DNA of 64,000 bases, from contig NZ_CP049249.1 of the NCBI RefSeq assembly GCF_011046895.1, forward strand, positions 964,501 to 1,028,500, written 5' to 3'. This stretch comes from Rhizobium rhizoryzae. Lineage in GTDB: Bacteria > Pseudomonadota > Alphaproteobacteria > Rhizobiales > Rhizobiaceae. The position numbers and the translations under genes are program-made. Below, in pieces: positions 41,615-49,487 of this stretch. Under the pieces are notes generated by a model. It was not told the origin of the DNA. It made no database searches and saw only the letters and a list, made by a program, of their open reading frames with translations. Each line of letters begins with the position of its first letter. Within the stretch, counting starts at the first letter, position 1.

Positions 41615-41882
41615 GCTGCATGCACTTATCCGAGCTTAGCGGAGATTCGGTTAAAGCGAAACGCCATCCTGCACAGCAGCTGGAGATAATGCGTGAATTT
41701 TGCGCAGACTAAAATTTTGCCTCAAAATACAGCGCCTCAATTAAAAGTGCATACAGTTTGCGCATTGAACCTGAGCCTTCAAGGGAATTGATGCCGGTTT
41801 AGCGGCTGTTTCAGGCTGGCATAGGGATTGCATACACTTTTTTAGAGCCGGCAGAAGCCGGATTGAAAAAGGGGAACGACCA
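41615..41882 (+). promoter_or_regulatory. Divergent control region of the GntR gene and the BMP-transporter operon
   Basis: The 268-base gap has three GntR-like boxes: TGCATGCA (41617-41624), TGCATACA (41748-41755) and TGCATACA (41829-41836). It also has two TGC-N11-GCA elements (41690-41706 and 41748-41764) resembling NtrC sites, both ending in TTTGCGCA, and a sigma-54 promoter at 41817-41832. Relative to a start near 41843, the NtrC-like sites centre at about -145 and -87. The box at 41748 overlaps one NtrC-like site, so its owner is ambiguous. Confidence 0.6.
41817..41832 (+). promoter_or_regulatory. Sigma-54 (RpoN) promoter of the biuret/formamide operon, overlapped by a GntR-like box
   Basis: TGGCATA-GGGA-TTGCA keeps the invariant GG (41818-41819) and GC (41830-41831) exactly 10 bases apart, with two differences from TGGCACG in the -24 part and a perfect -12 part. 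The TGCATACA box at 41829-41836 covers the -12 element, so a GntR repressor there would block RNA polymerase. Start predicted near 41843. Confidence 0.75.
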
Positions 41883-43010
41883 ATGATCAAGTTGCCTTCC
41901 GTATCTCGCAGACAGTTTCTTCAGACGACCTTGGCGGGCGCCGCCGCAGCAGCCACGCCGGGCCTGCTTTCCTCCGCAGCCTTTGCTGCGACGCCGTTGA
42001 CGATCGGCTTCATCTACGTCGGACCCAAGGATGACTACGGTTATAATCAGGCGCATGCCGAAGGTGCAGCCGCCCTGAAATCCATCGAAGGCATCACGCT
42101 GGTGGAAGAGGAGAATGTGCCCGAGACCGTGGATGTCCAGAAGACCATGGAATCCATGATCAACCTTGATGGCGCGAAATTGCTCTTCCCGACATCCTTC
42201 GGTTATTTCGACCCCCATGTACTGGCCATGGCGAAGAAGTATCCAGATGCGCAGTTCCGCCATTGCGGCGGTCTCTGGACCAAGGAAAAGCATCCGGCCA
42301 ATGTCGGCTCCTATTTTGGCTATATCCATCAGGGCCAATACCTGAACGGTATCACCGCCGGTTACGCATCGAAGAGCAAGAAGATCGGCTTCGTTGCGGC
42401 CAAGCCCATTCCGCAGGTTCTCCAGAACATCAACGCCTTCCTGCTCGGTGCTCGCTCTGTTGATCCGTCCATCACCTGCCAGGTCATCTTTACCGGCGAA
42501 TGGTCGCTGGCTGTGAAGGAAGCGGAAGCCACCAACGCTCTCATCGATCAGGGCGCCGATGTCATTACCTGCCACGTCGATAGCCCGAAAGTCGTCGCCC
42601 AGACGGCTGCCGGTCGCGGCGCTTTCGTCTGCGGCTATCACGCCAACCAGTCGGCTCTGGCCGGTGACAAGTATCTGACCGGTGCCGAATGGGCCTGGGG
42701 CAATGTCTATACGGACTTCATCAAGACGATGCAGGCAGGCAAGCCAATCGGCAACTTCGTGCGCGGCGGCCTGAAGGACGGCTTCGTGAAAATGAGCCCG
42801 CTCGGCAAGGCAGTTTCCGCCGATGCGCGCGCCAAGTTCGAAGCGACGCAGAAGACTATGCTCGGCGGCAATTTCGCGGTCTTCAAGGGCGGCCTGAAGG
42901 ACAACAAGGGCAATGTCGTCGTGCCCGCTGGCAAGGACTATACCGAGCAGGCGATCGAGCTTGAAAGCATGAACTATCTCGTTGAAGGCGTCATCGGCTC
43001 CGTCGCCTGA
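41883..43010 (+). CDS. BMP-family ABC transporter substrate-binding protein
   Basis: 375 residues. The N-terminus is a twin-arginine signal (SRRQFLQTTLAG, hydrophobic stretch, then AAFA), so export is by Tat. The mature part has the BMP/PnrA fold: TIGFIYVGPKDDYGYNQAH, the central QTLNGITAGYASK-like region (YLNGITAGYASKSKKIGFV) and AQTAAGRGAFVCGYHANQS. BMP proteins usually bind nucleosides or related heterocycles; with biuret and formamide hydrolases in the same operon, the ligand here is more likely a ureide, amide or degradation product of a purine/pyrimidine. The RBS AAGGGG precedes the ATG. Confidence 0.9.
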   Translation: MIKLPSVSRRQFLQTTLAGAAAAATPGLLSSAAFAATPLTIGFIYVGPKDDYGYNQAHAEGAAALKSIEGITLVEEENVPETVDVQKTMESMINLDGAKLLFPTSFGYFDPHVLAMAKKYPDAQFRHCGGLWTKEKHPANVGSYFGYIHQGQYLNGITAGYASKSKKIGFVAAKPIPQVLQNINAFLLGARSVDPSITCQVIFTGEWSLAVKEAEATNALIDQGADVITCHVDSPKVVAQTAAGRGAFVCGYHANQSALAGDKYLTGAEWAWGNVYTDFIKTMQAGKPIGNFVRGGLKDGFVKMSPLGKAVSADARAKFEATQKTMLGGNFAVFKGGLKDNKGNVVVPAGKDYTEQAIELESMNYLVEGVIGSVA

Positions 43011-43027
43011 TTGAAGGAGCGGAAGTC

Positions 43028-44173
43028 ATGGCTGCCGAGATCGACATATCCTCCGTGGCTTCCGCCACCCGCAGGTTCACGCTGTCGCGCCTTCAGGAAG
43101 AACTCGCGCGCAGGCTGGAGCCACTTGCTATCACCTTTCTCGCCATTCTGGCGGGAATGGGCCTTTTCAGCCTCTTTCTTCTGGCGCTGGGCAAGTCTCC
43201 CCTCCAGTTCGTGCAACTGGTCTATGCGGGAGGTTTCGGCACCTGGTTCTCGCTGCAAAACGCATTCAGCCGCGCGGCACCCTTTCTACTGACCGCTCTG
43301 TGCGTCGCGCTTCCAGCGCGTCTCGGGCTTACCGTCATCGGTGGGGAGGGCGCGCTGGCTCTCGGTGGGCTTGGCGCCGCTGCAATCGCCGTGCCCATGC
43401 TGTCTGTTTCGCACGGCTGGCCGCTGTGGATTGCAATGGGTATTGCCGGTTCCGTGGTTGGCGGTCTGTGGATCGCCTTTGCCGGTGCCTTGAAGCACTA
43501 CCGGGGTGTGAACGAAACGATCTCGTCGCTTCTGCTCACCTATATCGGCATTGCGGTGATGAACCACCTGATCGAAGGTGTGCTCCGCGATCCGGCAAGC
43601 CTCAACAAGCCTTCCACCTTTCCGCTGCCAGCAAATGCCATGTTCGGCAAGATCTGGGGCATGGATGTCCACTGGGGTTTCGCCATTGGCATCGTCTGCT
43701 GCGTGCTCGCCTGGGTCTTGATCGAGCGAACCACAATCGGCTTTGCTGCTCGCGTTTCCGGCGGCAATCTCCGGGCCGCGCAAATCCAGGGATTGCCCGT
43801 CGGCAAGCTCATCGTCGGCTTCACCTTTCTTGCCGGTGCCTTCGCGGGTCTCGCAGGCATGATCGAGGTGGCGGCGGTACAGGGCAGCGCCAATGGCTCC
43901 ATCATTGCCGGTTACGGTTACACCGGAATTCTCGTCGCGTTTCTTGCACGGCATAACCCGCTCGCCATCATCCCGGTTTCCATTTTGCTCGGCGGTGTGG
44001 CGGCGGCAGGCGGCTTGATCCAGCGGCGCATGGGCCTGCCGGATGCAACGGTTCTCGTGCTGCAAGGCACTCTTTTCATCAGCGTGCTGTTCTTCGAAAC
44101 GCTCTATGGCCGCTTCAAGCTCTTCAACCCGGAGATGTGGCGCACGACACGCGCCGGAAAGGATGGCGAGTGA
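43028..44173 (+). CDS. BMP-type ABC transporter permease 1
   Basis: 381 residues with about ten hydrophobic segments, of the BPD_transp_2 type used with BMP and ribose-type binding proteins. The conserved signature GVNETISSLLLTYIG (about 160-174) and GENLRAAQIQG-like loop (SGGNLRAAQIQGLPVGKLI) are visible. The N-terminal 35 residues are cytoplasmic. It ends in TGATG with the next permease gene and should form a heterodimeric pore with it. It follows the binding-protein gene by 17 bases. Confidence 0.9.
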   Translation: MAAEIDISSVASATRRFTLSRLQEELARRLEPLAITFLAILAGMGLFSLFLLALGKSPLQFVQLVYAGGFGTWFSLQNAFSRAAPFLLTALCVALPARLGLTVIGGEGALALGGLGAAAIAVPMLSVSHGWPLWIAMGIAGSVVGGLWIAFAGALKHYRGVNETISSLLLTYIGIAVMNHLIEGVLRDPASLNKPSTFPLPANAMFGKIWGMDVHWGFAIGIVCCVLAWVLIERTTIGFAARVSGGNLRAAQIQGLPVGKLIVGFTFLAGAFAGLAGMIEVAAVQGSANGSIIAGYGYTGILVAFLARHNPLAIIPVSILLGGVAAAGGLIQRRMGLPDATVLVLQGTLFISVLFFETLYGRFKLFNPEMWRTTRAGKDGE

Positions 44174-45099
44174 TGGAAGAGACCGCACTTGGGCTCTGGG
44201 GCGTGCCGCTTGCCATTCTGGCAGGTGCTATTCGCGTATCCACCCCGTTCATTTTCGTCAGCCTCGGCGAAACCCTGACCGAACGCTCCGGCCGGATCAA
44301 TCTTGGCCTTGAAGGAACGCTCGTTTTCGGGGCCATGTCTGCTTATGCCGTGGCCGTTCTAACCCAGTCCGCATGGCTGGGCGTGCTGGCCGCCATGATG
44401 GCCGGTGCCGTGTTCGGCCTGCTGCATGGCTTTATCTGCAAATTCCCGAAGGTGAACGATATCGCCATCGGTATTGCCATGATGCAGTTCGGGCTCGGGC
44501 TTGCCTTCTTCCTCGGCAAGCCCTTCATCCAGCCGGTTGCGCCAAAGCTTCCGTCCATTCCGCTGGGCGGCTGGTCGGCTTTGCCGCAGGTGCAGGCGGC
44601 GCTCACCATCAATGTGCTGTTCATTGTCGGGCTCATCCTGACATTTTCCATCGCCTGGATGCTCAAGAACACGCGCATTGGCCTCATTCTGCGCGTGGTG
44701 GGTGACAGTTCCGATGCCGCGCGCGCCATGGGCATCAACCCTAATACGGTGCGCCTGCTGGCAACTGCTGCGGGCGGGGCACTGGCGGCAATCGGCGGGG
44801 CCTACCTGTCGCTGTTTTATCCCGGCTCATGGAACGAACGCATTTCGTCTGGCCAAGGGTTGATGGCCGTTGCGCTCGTCATTTTCGCCCGCTGGAACCC
44901 CAAGGGCTGCCTGTTTGCCTCGCTGCTGTTCGGCGGGGCCGGCGCGCTCGGTCCCGCGCTTCAATCGGTCGGCATCACGCAGGGCTACTACCTCTTCTAT
45001 GCGGCACCTTACGTGCTGACCTTGATCATTCTCATCATGACCTCTTCGCCGACGACGCGCCTTTCGGGTGCGCCGGAGGAACTTTCGCTGACCAAATGA
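44173..45099 (+). CDS. BMP-type ABC transporter permease 2
   Basis: 308 residues from the ATG at 44173, which overlaps the preceding stop by one base. The N-terminal pattern TPFIFVSLGETLTERSGRIN and NLGLEGTLVFGAM is diagnostic of the second permease of BMP-type (YufQ/PnrE-like) transporters. About eight to nine helices follow, with GVNPNTVR-like cytoplasmic loop as GINPNTVRLLATAAGG. It pairs with permease 1; the ATPase is encoded further down at 46881. Confidence 0.9.
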   Translation: MEETALGLWGVPLAILAGAIRVSTPFIFVSLGETLTERSGRINLGLEGTLVFGAMSAYAVAVLTQSAWLGVLAAMMAGAVFGLLHGFICKFPKVNDIAIGIAMMQFGLGLAFFLGKPFIQPVAPKLPSIPLGGWSALPQVQAALTINVLFIVGLILTFSIAWMLKNTRIGLILRVVGDSSDAARAMGINPNTVRLLATAAGGALAAIGGAYLSLFYPGSWNERISSGQGLMAVALVIFARWNPKGCLFASLLFGGAGALGPALQSVGITQGYYLFYAAPYVLTLIILIMTSSPTTRLSGAPEELSLTK

Positions 45100-45120
45100 A
45101 CATGTGACTGGAGATCTGCC

Positions 45121-46137
45121 ATGAACGGCTTGGGCGGTTTGAACAAATCGGAACACGGTGTCGGTATCGGATTGGTGCAGTTGCAACTGCCCGTTACCGT
45201 GACGAAGGAAGACTTGGCGCGGCAGACGCAGCGCGTTGTCGAACTGGTGGGCAAGGCACGACGCAACCAGCCGGGCATGGATCTCGTCATCTTCCCGGAA
45301 TATGCGCTGCACGGCCTGTCGATGGATATCAATCCCGAGATCATGTGCACGCTGGATGGGCCTGAGGTCGCGGCTTTCAAGGCAGCCTGCAAGGAGCACC
45401 ATATCTGGGGTTGCTTCTCCATCATGGAGCTCAATCCCGGCGGCATGCCCTATAATTCCGGCATCATTATCGACGATCAGGGAGAGTTGAAGCTCTACTA
45501 TCGCAAGATGCACCCCTGGGTTCCGGTCGAGCCGTGGGAGCCGGGCGATACCGGCATTCCCGTCATCACCGGCCCGAAGGGCGCGAAGATCGCGCTCATC
45601 ATCTGCCATGATGGCATGTTCCCGGAAATGGCCCGAGAATGCGCCTACAAGGGCGCGGAAATCATGATCCGTACCGCAGGCTACACGGCGCCCATTCGGG
45701 ACTCCTGGCGTTTTACCAACCAGTCCAACGCCTTCTGCAATCTCATGGTCACGGCCAATGTCTGTATGTCCGGGTCTGACGGCACCTTCGACAGCATGGG
45801 CGAGGGCATGATCTGCAACTTCGACGGCTCGATCATAGCCCATGGCACCAGCGGACGACCGGATGAGATCATCACCGCCGAAGTACGGCCCGATCTGGTG
45901 CGCGAGGCAAGGCTTGGTTGGGGTGTTGAAAACAACATCTACCAGTTCGGTCATCGCGGCTATGTGGCGGTCGCCGGTGGCGCGCAGGATTGCCCCTATA
46001 CCTACATGCACGATCTGGCCGCCGGTCGCTATCGCCTGCCCTGGGAGGACGGCGTGAAAGTGACGGATGGAACTTCATGCGGGTTTGAAAAGCCCACACG
46101 CCGCTTTGGCGAAATCACCAAAACAGCAGCGGAATAG
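45121..46137 (+). CDS. amiF: Formamidase (nitrilase superfamily, AmiF-like)
   Basis: 338 residues, close to bacterial formamidases. The catalytic triad of the nitrilase superfamily is visible as E60 (FPEYALHG), K129 (YYRKMHPW) and C162 (ICHDGMFPE). Long stretches match AmiF rather than the broader aliphatic amidase AmiE, for instance [38 protein letters not shown] and [16 protein letters not shown]. It hydrolyses formamide (or a close short amide) to formate and ammonia in the cytoplasm. Its place between permease and biuret hydrolase genes suggests that formamide arises from, or is imported with, the operon substrate. Confidence 0.9.
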   Translation: MNGLGGLNKSEHGVGIGLVQLQLPVTVTKEDLARQTQRVVELVGKARRNQPGMDLVIFPEYALHGLSMDINPEIMCTLDGPEVAAFKAACKEHHIWGCFSIMELNPGGMPYNSGIIIDDQGELKLYYRKMHPWVPVEPWEPGDTGIPVITGPKGAKIALIICHDGMFPEMARECAYKGAEIMIRTAGYTAPIRDSWRFTNQSNAFCNLMVTANVCMSGSDGTFDSMGEGMICNFDGSIIAHGTSGRPDEIITAEVRPDLVREARLGWGVENNIYQFGHRGYVAVAGGAQDCPYTYMHDLAAGRYRLPWEDGVKVTDGTSCGFEKPTRRFGEITKTAAE

Positions 46138-46147
46138 GGATATCGTC

Positions 46148-46849
46148 ATGGACACGCTGACCAACACAGCCACCAACTTCGTTTCTGCCGATCCCTATCC
46201 ATGGCCCTATAACGGCAAGCTGCGGCCGGACAATACAGTCTTGATCATCATCGACATGCAGACGGATTTCTGCGGTCCGGGCGGCTATGTCGATCATATG
46301 GGCTATGATTTGTCACTGGTGCGTGCGCCCATCGAGCCGATCAAGGCAGTGCTCGCTGCCATGCGCGACAAGGGCTACCACATCATTCACACGCGCGAAG
46401 GCCACAGGCCGGATCTGGCGGATCTGCCCGCCAACAAGCGCTGGCGTTCGCAGCGCATCAATGCAGGCATTGGCGATGCCGGACCCTGCGGACGCATTCT
46501 TGTGCGTGGCGAACCGGGCTGGGACATTATCGACGAACTGAAGCCCCTCGAAGGTGAAACCATCATCGACAAGCCGGGCAAGGGATCCTTCTGCGCCACG
46601 GATCTGGAGCTGATCCTCAATCAGCGCCGCATCGAAAACATCATCCTGACCGGCATCACCACGGATGTCTGCGTGCACACCACCATGCGCGAGGCGAATG
46701 ACCGCGGCTTTGAATGCCTGCTGCTGGAAGATTGCTGTGGCGCAACCGATTACGGCAACCATCTGGCCGCGATCAAGATGGTCAAGATGCAGGGCGGCGT
46801 GTTCGGCTCGGTGTCGAATTCCAAGGCGCTGATCGAGGCGCTGCCATAA
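46148..46849 (+). CDS. biuH: Biuret amidohydrolase (cysteine hydrolase, isochorismatase fold)
   Basis: 233 residues from the ATG at 46148. The catalytic triad of the cysteine hydrolase family falls at D36 (IIIDMQTDF), K142 ([10 protein letters not shown]) and C175 ([10 protein letters not shown]), which are the residue numbers I recall for characterised BiuH of Rhizobium leguminosarum. The N-terminal [15 protein letters not shown] and [19 protein letters not shown] also match that enzyme closely. It splits biuret to allophanate and ammonia. No allophanate hydrolase lies in the window, so completion must use a gene elsewhere or spontaneous decay. It sits inside the BMP transporter operon. Confidence 0.88.
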   Translation: MDTLTNTATNFVSADPYPWPYNGKLRPDNTVLIIIDMQTDFCGPGGYVDHMGYDLSLVRAPIEPIKAVLAAMRDKGYHIIHTREGHRPDLADLPANKRWRSQRINAGIGDAGPCGRILVRGEPGWDIIDELKPLEGETIIDKPGKGSFCATDLELILNQRRIENIILTGITTDVCVHTTMREANDRGFECLLLEDCCGATDYGNHLAAIKMVKMQGGVFGSVSNSKALIEALP

Positions 46850-46880
46850 CCGACGTTCGGCCAGGGAAGGATCGATACCC

Positions 46881-48425
46881 ATGACAGGCATCACGGCAGG
46901 CCCCACAACAGGCAAGGCACTCTCGCTGGAAACGGTTGGCATGACCATGCGTTTCGGCTCCTTCACGGCGCTGGATGATGTCTCCATCAAGGTCAAGGCA
47001 GGCTCGTTTCACGCACTTCTGGGGGAGAATGGCGCGGGCAAATCCACGCTCGTCAAATGCATCATGGGTTTCTATCGCCAGACAAGCGGCCAATTGATGG
47101 TGGAGGATCGCGAGGTCTCGGTTGCTTCGCCGAAGGATGCCGCAGCTCTCGGCCTCGGCATGGTCTACCAGCATTTCACGCTGGTGCCGTCGCTGACAGG
47201 TGCGGAAAATCTCGTCATCAGCCGCAATGATGTTCCCGGCGTCATCTCCTGGAAAATGGAGCGTGAGGCGCTGGATGCCTTCATCCAGACCATGCCGTTT
47301 CGCATTCCGCTGGATCGTCCGGTACGGGAGCTGGCGGCAGGTGAAAAGCAGAAGCTGGAGATTATTCGCCAGCTTTATCTCGGTCGCCGCTTTCTGATCC
47401 TGGATGAGCCGACCTCCGTTCTCACACCTGCCGAAGCGGATGATATGCTGGGCCTTGTGCGCGGCATGACGCAGCAGGGGGATTTGAGCGTTCTCATGAT
47501 CTCCCACAAGTTCCACGAGGTTATGAAGTTTGCCGATGCGGTATCGGTGTTGAGACGCGGCAAACATATCGGCAGCGGCAGCACTTCCGAGCTTAACCCG
47601 CATGATATGGCCGCCATGATGATCGGGAATGTGAAGCTTGCCGAGCTGGATAGCCGCCTGCCGATCAAGAATGACGCCCGCACCGTTCTCGAACTGAAGG
47701 ACTTGCGCGCGAAAGACCGCAGTGGCCTGAAGACCATCGAGGTGGAAGCGCTCGGCATCAAGGCGGGAGAGATTGTCGGCATCGCCGGGATTTCCGGTAA
47801 CGGGCAGAAGGAGCTTGCCGAGACGCTGGCCGGTCAGCGCAAGGCAGAAACCGGTGAAATTCTGGTGGAGGCAAAGCCTTATCAGGCCACACGTAAGGAG
47901 TCTCGCCAGTTTCGAGTCCGCTTCATTCCCGAAGAGCCGTTGCAGAACGCCTGCGCGCCGAAAATGTCGGTCATGGAAAATCTCTCGCTGCGCAGCTTCG
48001 ATATCGATCCGTCAGGCAAGCCCCGCTTTTTTCTCGATCGCGCCGCCATGCGTGCAAAAGCCGACGCGCTGATTGCTGCCTTCAAGGTCAAGACCGCCTC
48101 GCCATCCTCTCCCATTGCCTCTCTATCAGGTGGCAATGTGCAGCGGGCCGTGCTGGCCCGCGAACTCACAGGCGAAGTCGATCTGCTGATTGTCTCCAAT
48201 CCCTGTTTTGGACTGGACTTCTCGGCGGTGGCCGAAATTCGGGCCCGCATCATGAAAGCGCGCAATAGCGGCACGGCGGTTCTGCTGTTCTCGGAAGATC
48301 TGGATGAGTTGATGGAAATGTCGGACCGCATTCTGGTGATGTCGGATGGCAAGCTCGTCTACGAGACGCCGGCACGCGGCGCAGATATCTCCATCATCGG
48401 TTCCCACATGGCAGGACATGGCTGA
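46881..48425 (+). CDS. BMP-type ABC transporter ATPase (two nucleotide-binding domains)
   Basis: 514 residues with tandem ATPase domains as in nucleoside and ribose-type importers. The first domain has Walker [10 protein letters not shown], a signature in [15 protein letters not shown] and Walker [12 protein letters not shown]. The second has a degenerate Walker A ([12 protein letters not shown]) and signature [15 protein letters not shown], with [12 protein letters not shown] where Walker B should read DEPTRGLD; the missing acidic residues imply that this half does not hydrolyse ATP. It completes the importer of 41883-45099. Its stop overlaps the following hydrolase start by one base. Confidence 0.9.
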   Translation: MTGITAGPTTGKALSLETVGMTMRFGSFTALDDVSIKVKAGSFHALLGENGAGKSTLVKCIMGFYRQTSGQLMVEDREVSVASPKDAAALGLGMVYQHFTLVPSLTGAENLVISRNDVPGVISWKMEREALDAFIQTMPFRIPLDRPVRELAAGEKQKLEIIRQLYLGRRFLILDEPTSVLTPAEADDMLGLVRGMTQQGDLSVLMISHKFHEVMKFADAVSVLRRGKHIGSGSTSELNPHDMAAMMIGNVKLAELDSRLPIKNDARTVLELKDLRAKDRSGLKTIEVEALGIKAGEIVGIAGISGNGQKELAETLAGQRKAETGEILVEAKPYQATRKESRQFRVRFIPEEPLQNACAPKMSVMENLSLRSFDIDPSGKPRFFLDRAAMRAKADALIAAFKVKTASPSSPIASLSGGNVQRAVLARELTGEVDLLIVSNPCFGLDFSAVAEIRARIMKARNSGTAVLLFSEDLDELMEMSDRILVMSDGKLVYETPARGADISIIGSHMAGHG

Positions 48426-49093
48426 TGCCCACAATCAAGGCGCTTCCCTTCGACTTCCGTTTCGAACCGGCGTCCACGGCGCTGATCGTCATCGACATGC
48501 AGCGGGATTTCATTGAGCCGGGCGGCTTTGGCGAAACGCTGGGCAATGATGTGAGCCGCGTTTCGGTCATCGTGCCCGATGTGAAACGGTTGATAGAAGG
48601 CTGCCGCAGGGAAGGACTCACCGTCATTCACACCATGGAATGTCACAGGCCCGATCTTTCGGATTTGCCGGACGCCAAGCGAAACCGGGGGAACCCAACC
48701 TTGCGGATTGGCGATGCGGGGCCGATGGGCCGCATTCTCATTGCAGGCGAGGCGGGCACTGAAATCGTGACGGAGCTTGCGCCGCTACCGGGTGAGATCG
48801 TCATCGAAAAGCCGGGCAAGGGAGCCTTCTATGCCACTGGTCTTTCGCAGGTTTTGGCGGAAAGGGGCATCACGCACCTCATCTTTGCAGGTGTCACCAC
48901 GGAGGTTTGTGTGCAGACGACCATGCGCGAAGCCAATGACCGCGGCTTCAACTGCCTGCTCGTGGAGGAGGCGACCGCCAGCTACTTCCCAGAGTTCAAG
49001 CAGGCTGCGTTGGAAATGATCCGCGCTCAGGGCGGCATCGTCGGTTGGACCGCCCACCTCGCAGATTTCCTGGAAGGAGTGAACCATGGCTGA
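48425..49093 (+). CDS. Second cysteine hydrolase (isochorismatase fold), biuret/triuret/ureide-type
   Basis: 222 residues, a paralogue of BiuH with the triad at D24 (VIDMQRDF), K129 ([10 protein letters not shown]) and C162 ([10 protein letters not shown]). It shares with BiuH the segments [13 protein letters not shown] and [10 protein letters not shown] but differs in the first 20 residues and in the substrate-pocket region ([11 protein letters not shown] replaced by [11 protein letters not shown]). Candidate substrates by family are triuret (TrtA), ureidoacrylate (RutB-like), N-carbamoyl compounds or another ureide. It starts within the ATPase stop (TGATG) and overlaps the cupin gene by eight bases. 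Confidence 0.8.
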   Translation: MPTIKALPFDFRFEPASTALIVIDMQRDFIEPGGFGETLGNDVSRVSVIVPDVKRLIEGCRREGLTVIHTMECHRPDLSDLPDAKRNRGNPTLRIGDAGPMGRILIAGEAGTEIVTELAPLPGEIVIEKPGKGAFYATGLSQVLAERGITHLIFAGVTTEVCVQTTMREANDRGFNCLLVEEATASYFPEFKQAALEMIRAQGGIVGWTAHLADFLEGVNHG

Positions 49094-49427
49094 AACCATA
49101 CGGTCGGGCTTTCATGCCGGTGGTTGGAAGGAACTGGCGTTTGAAGCGTTCCGCGAGGGCGTGACAATCCACTGGATCAGGCGTTTCGAGGGTGAGGCGC
49201 CGGGTGTCGCACTCTTGAAGTATGAAGCTGGAGCATCTGTGCCGCGCCACCTTCACGTTGGGCTTGAAACCATTCTCGTGCTGGAGGGCAGCCAGTCCGA
49301 CGAGACGGGCCGGTATCCCACGGGTTCCTTCATCGTGAATGCACCTGGTAGCGAACATTCTGTCTGGAGCGAGGATGGCTGCGTGGTGCTGATCCAGTGG
49401 GACAGACCCGTCCAAATCCTCAATTAG
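49086..49427 (+). CDS. ChrR-type cupin-fold protein
   Basis: 113 residues forming a single cupin barrel. The metal-ligand set is complete: H55 and H57 (PRHLHVGLE), E61 and H91 (GSEHSVWS). Similar small cupins are annotated as ChrR cupin-like or anti-sigma cupins, but no sigma factor is nearby. As the last gene of the biuret/formamide operon, overlapping the hydrolase start by eight bases, it may be an enzyme acting on a ureide or a metal-dependent accessory. Function not assigned. Confidence 0.8.
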   Translation: MAETIRSGFHAGGWKELAFEAFREGVTIHWIRRFEGEAPGVALLKYEAGASVPRHLHVGLETILVLEGSQSDETGRYPTGSFIVNAPGSEHSVWSEDGCVVLIQWDRPVQILN

Positions 49428-49487
49428 GTTTATCTCGGCGAGTTTTCACGTGAACTCAGATCGCTGCGCTTTTGGCCACACCGCGCT

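Noticed and set aside
44827..46011. A 394-residue minus-strand frame
   Set aside because: Antisense to the permease and formamidase genes, both with complete family motifs; no domain of its own.
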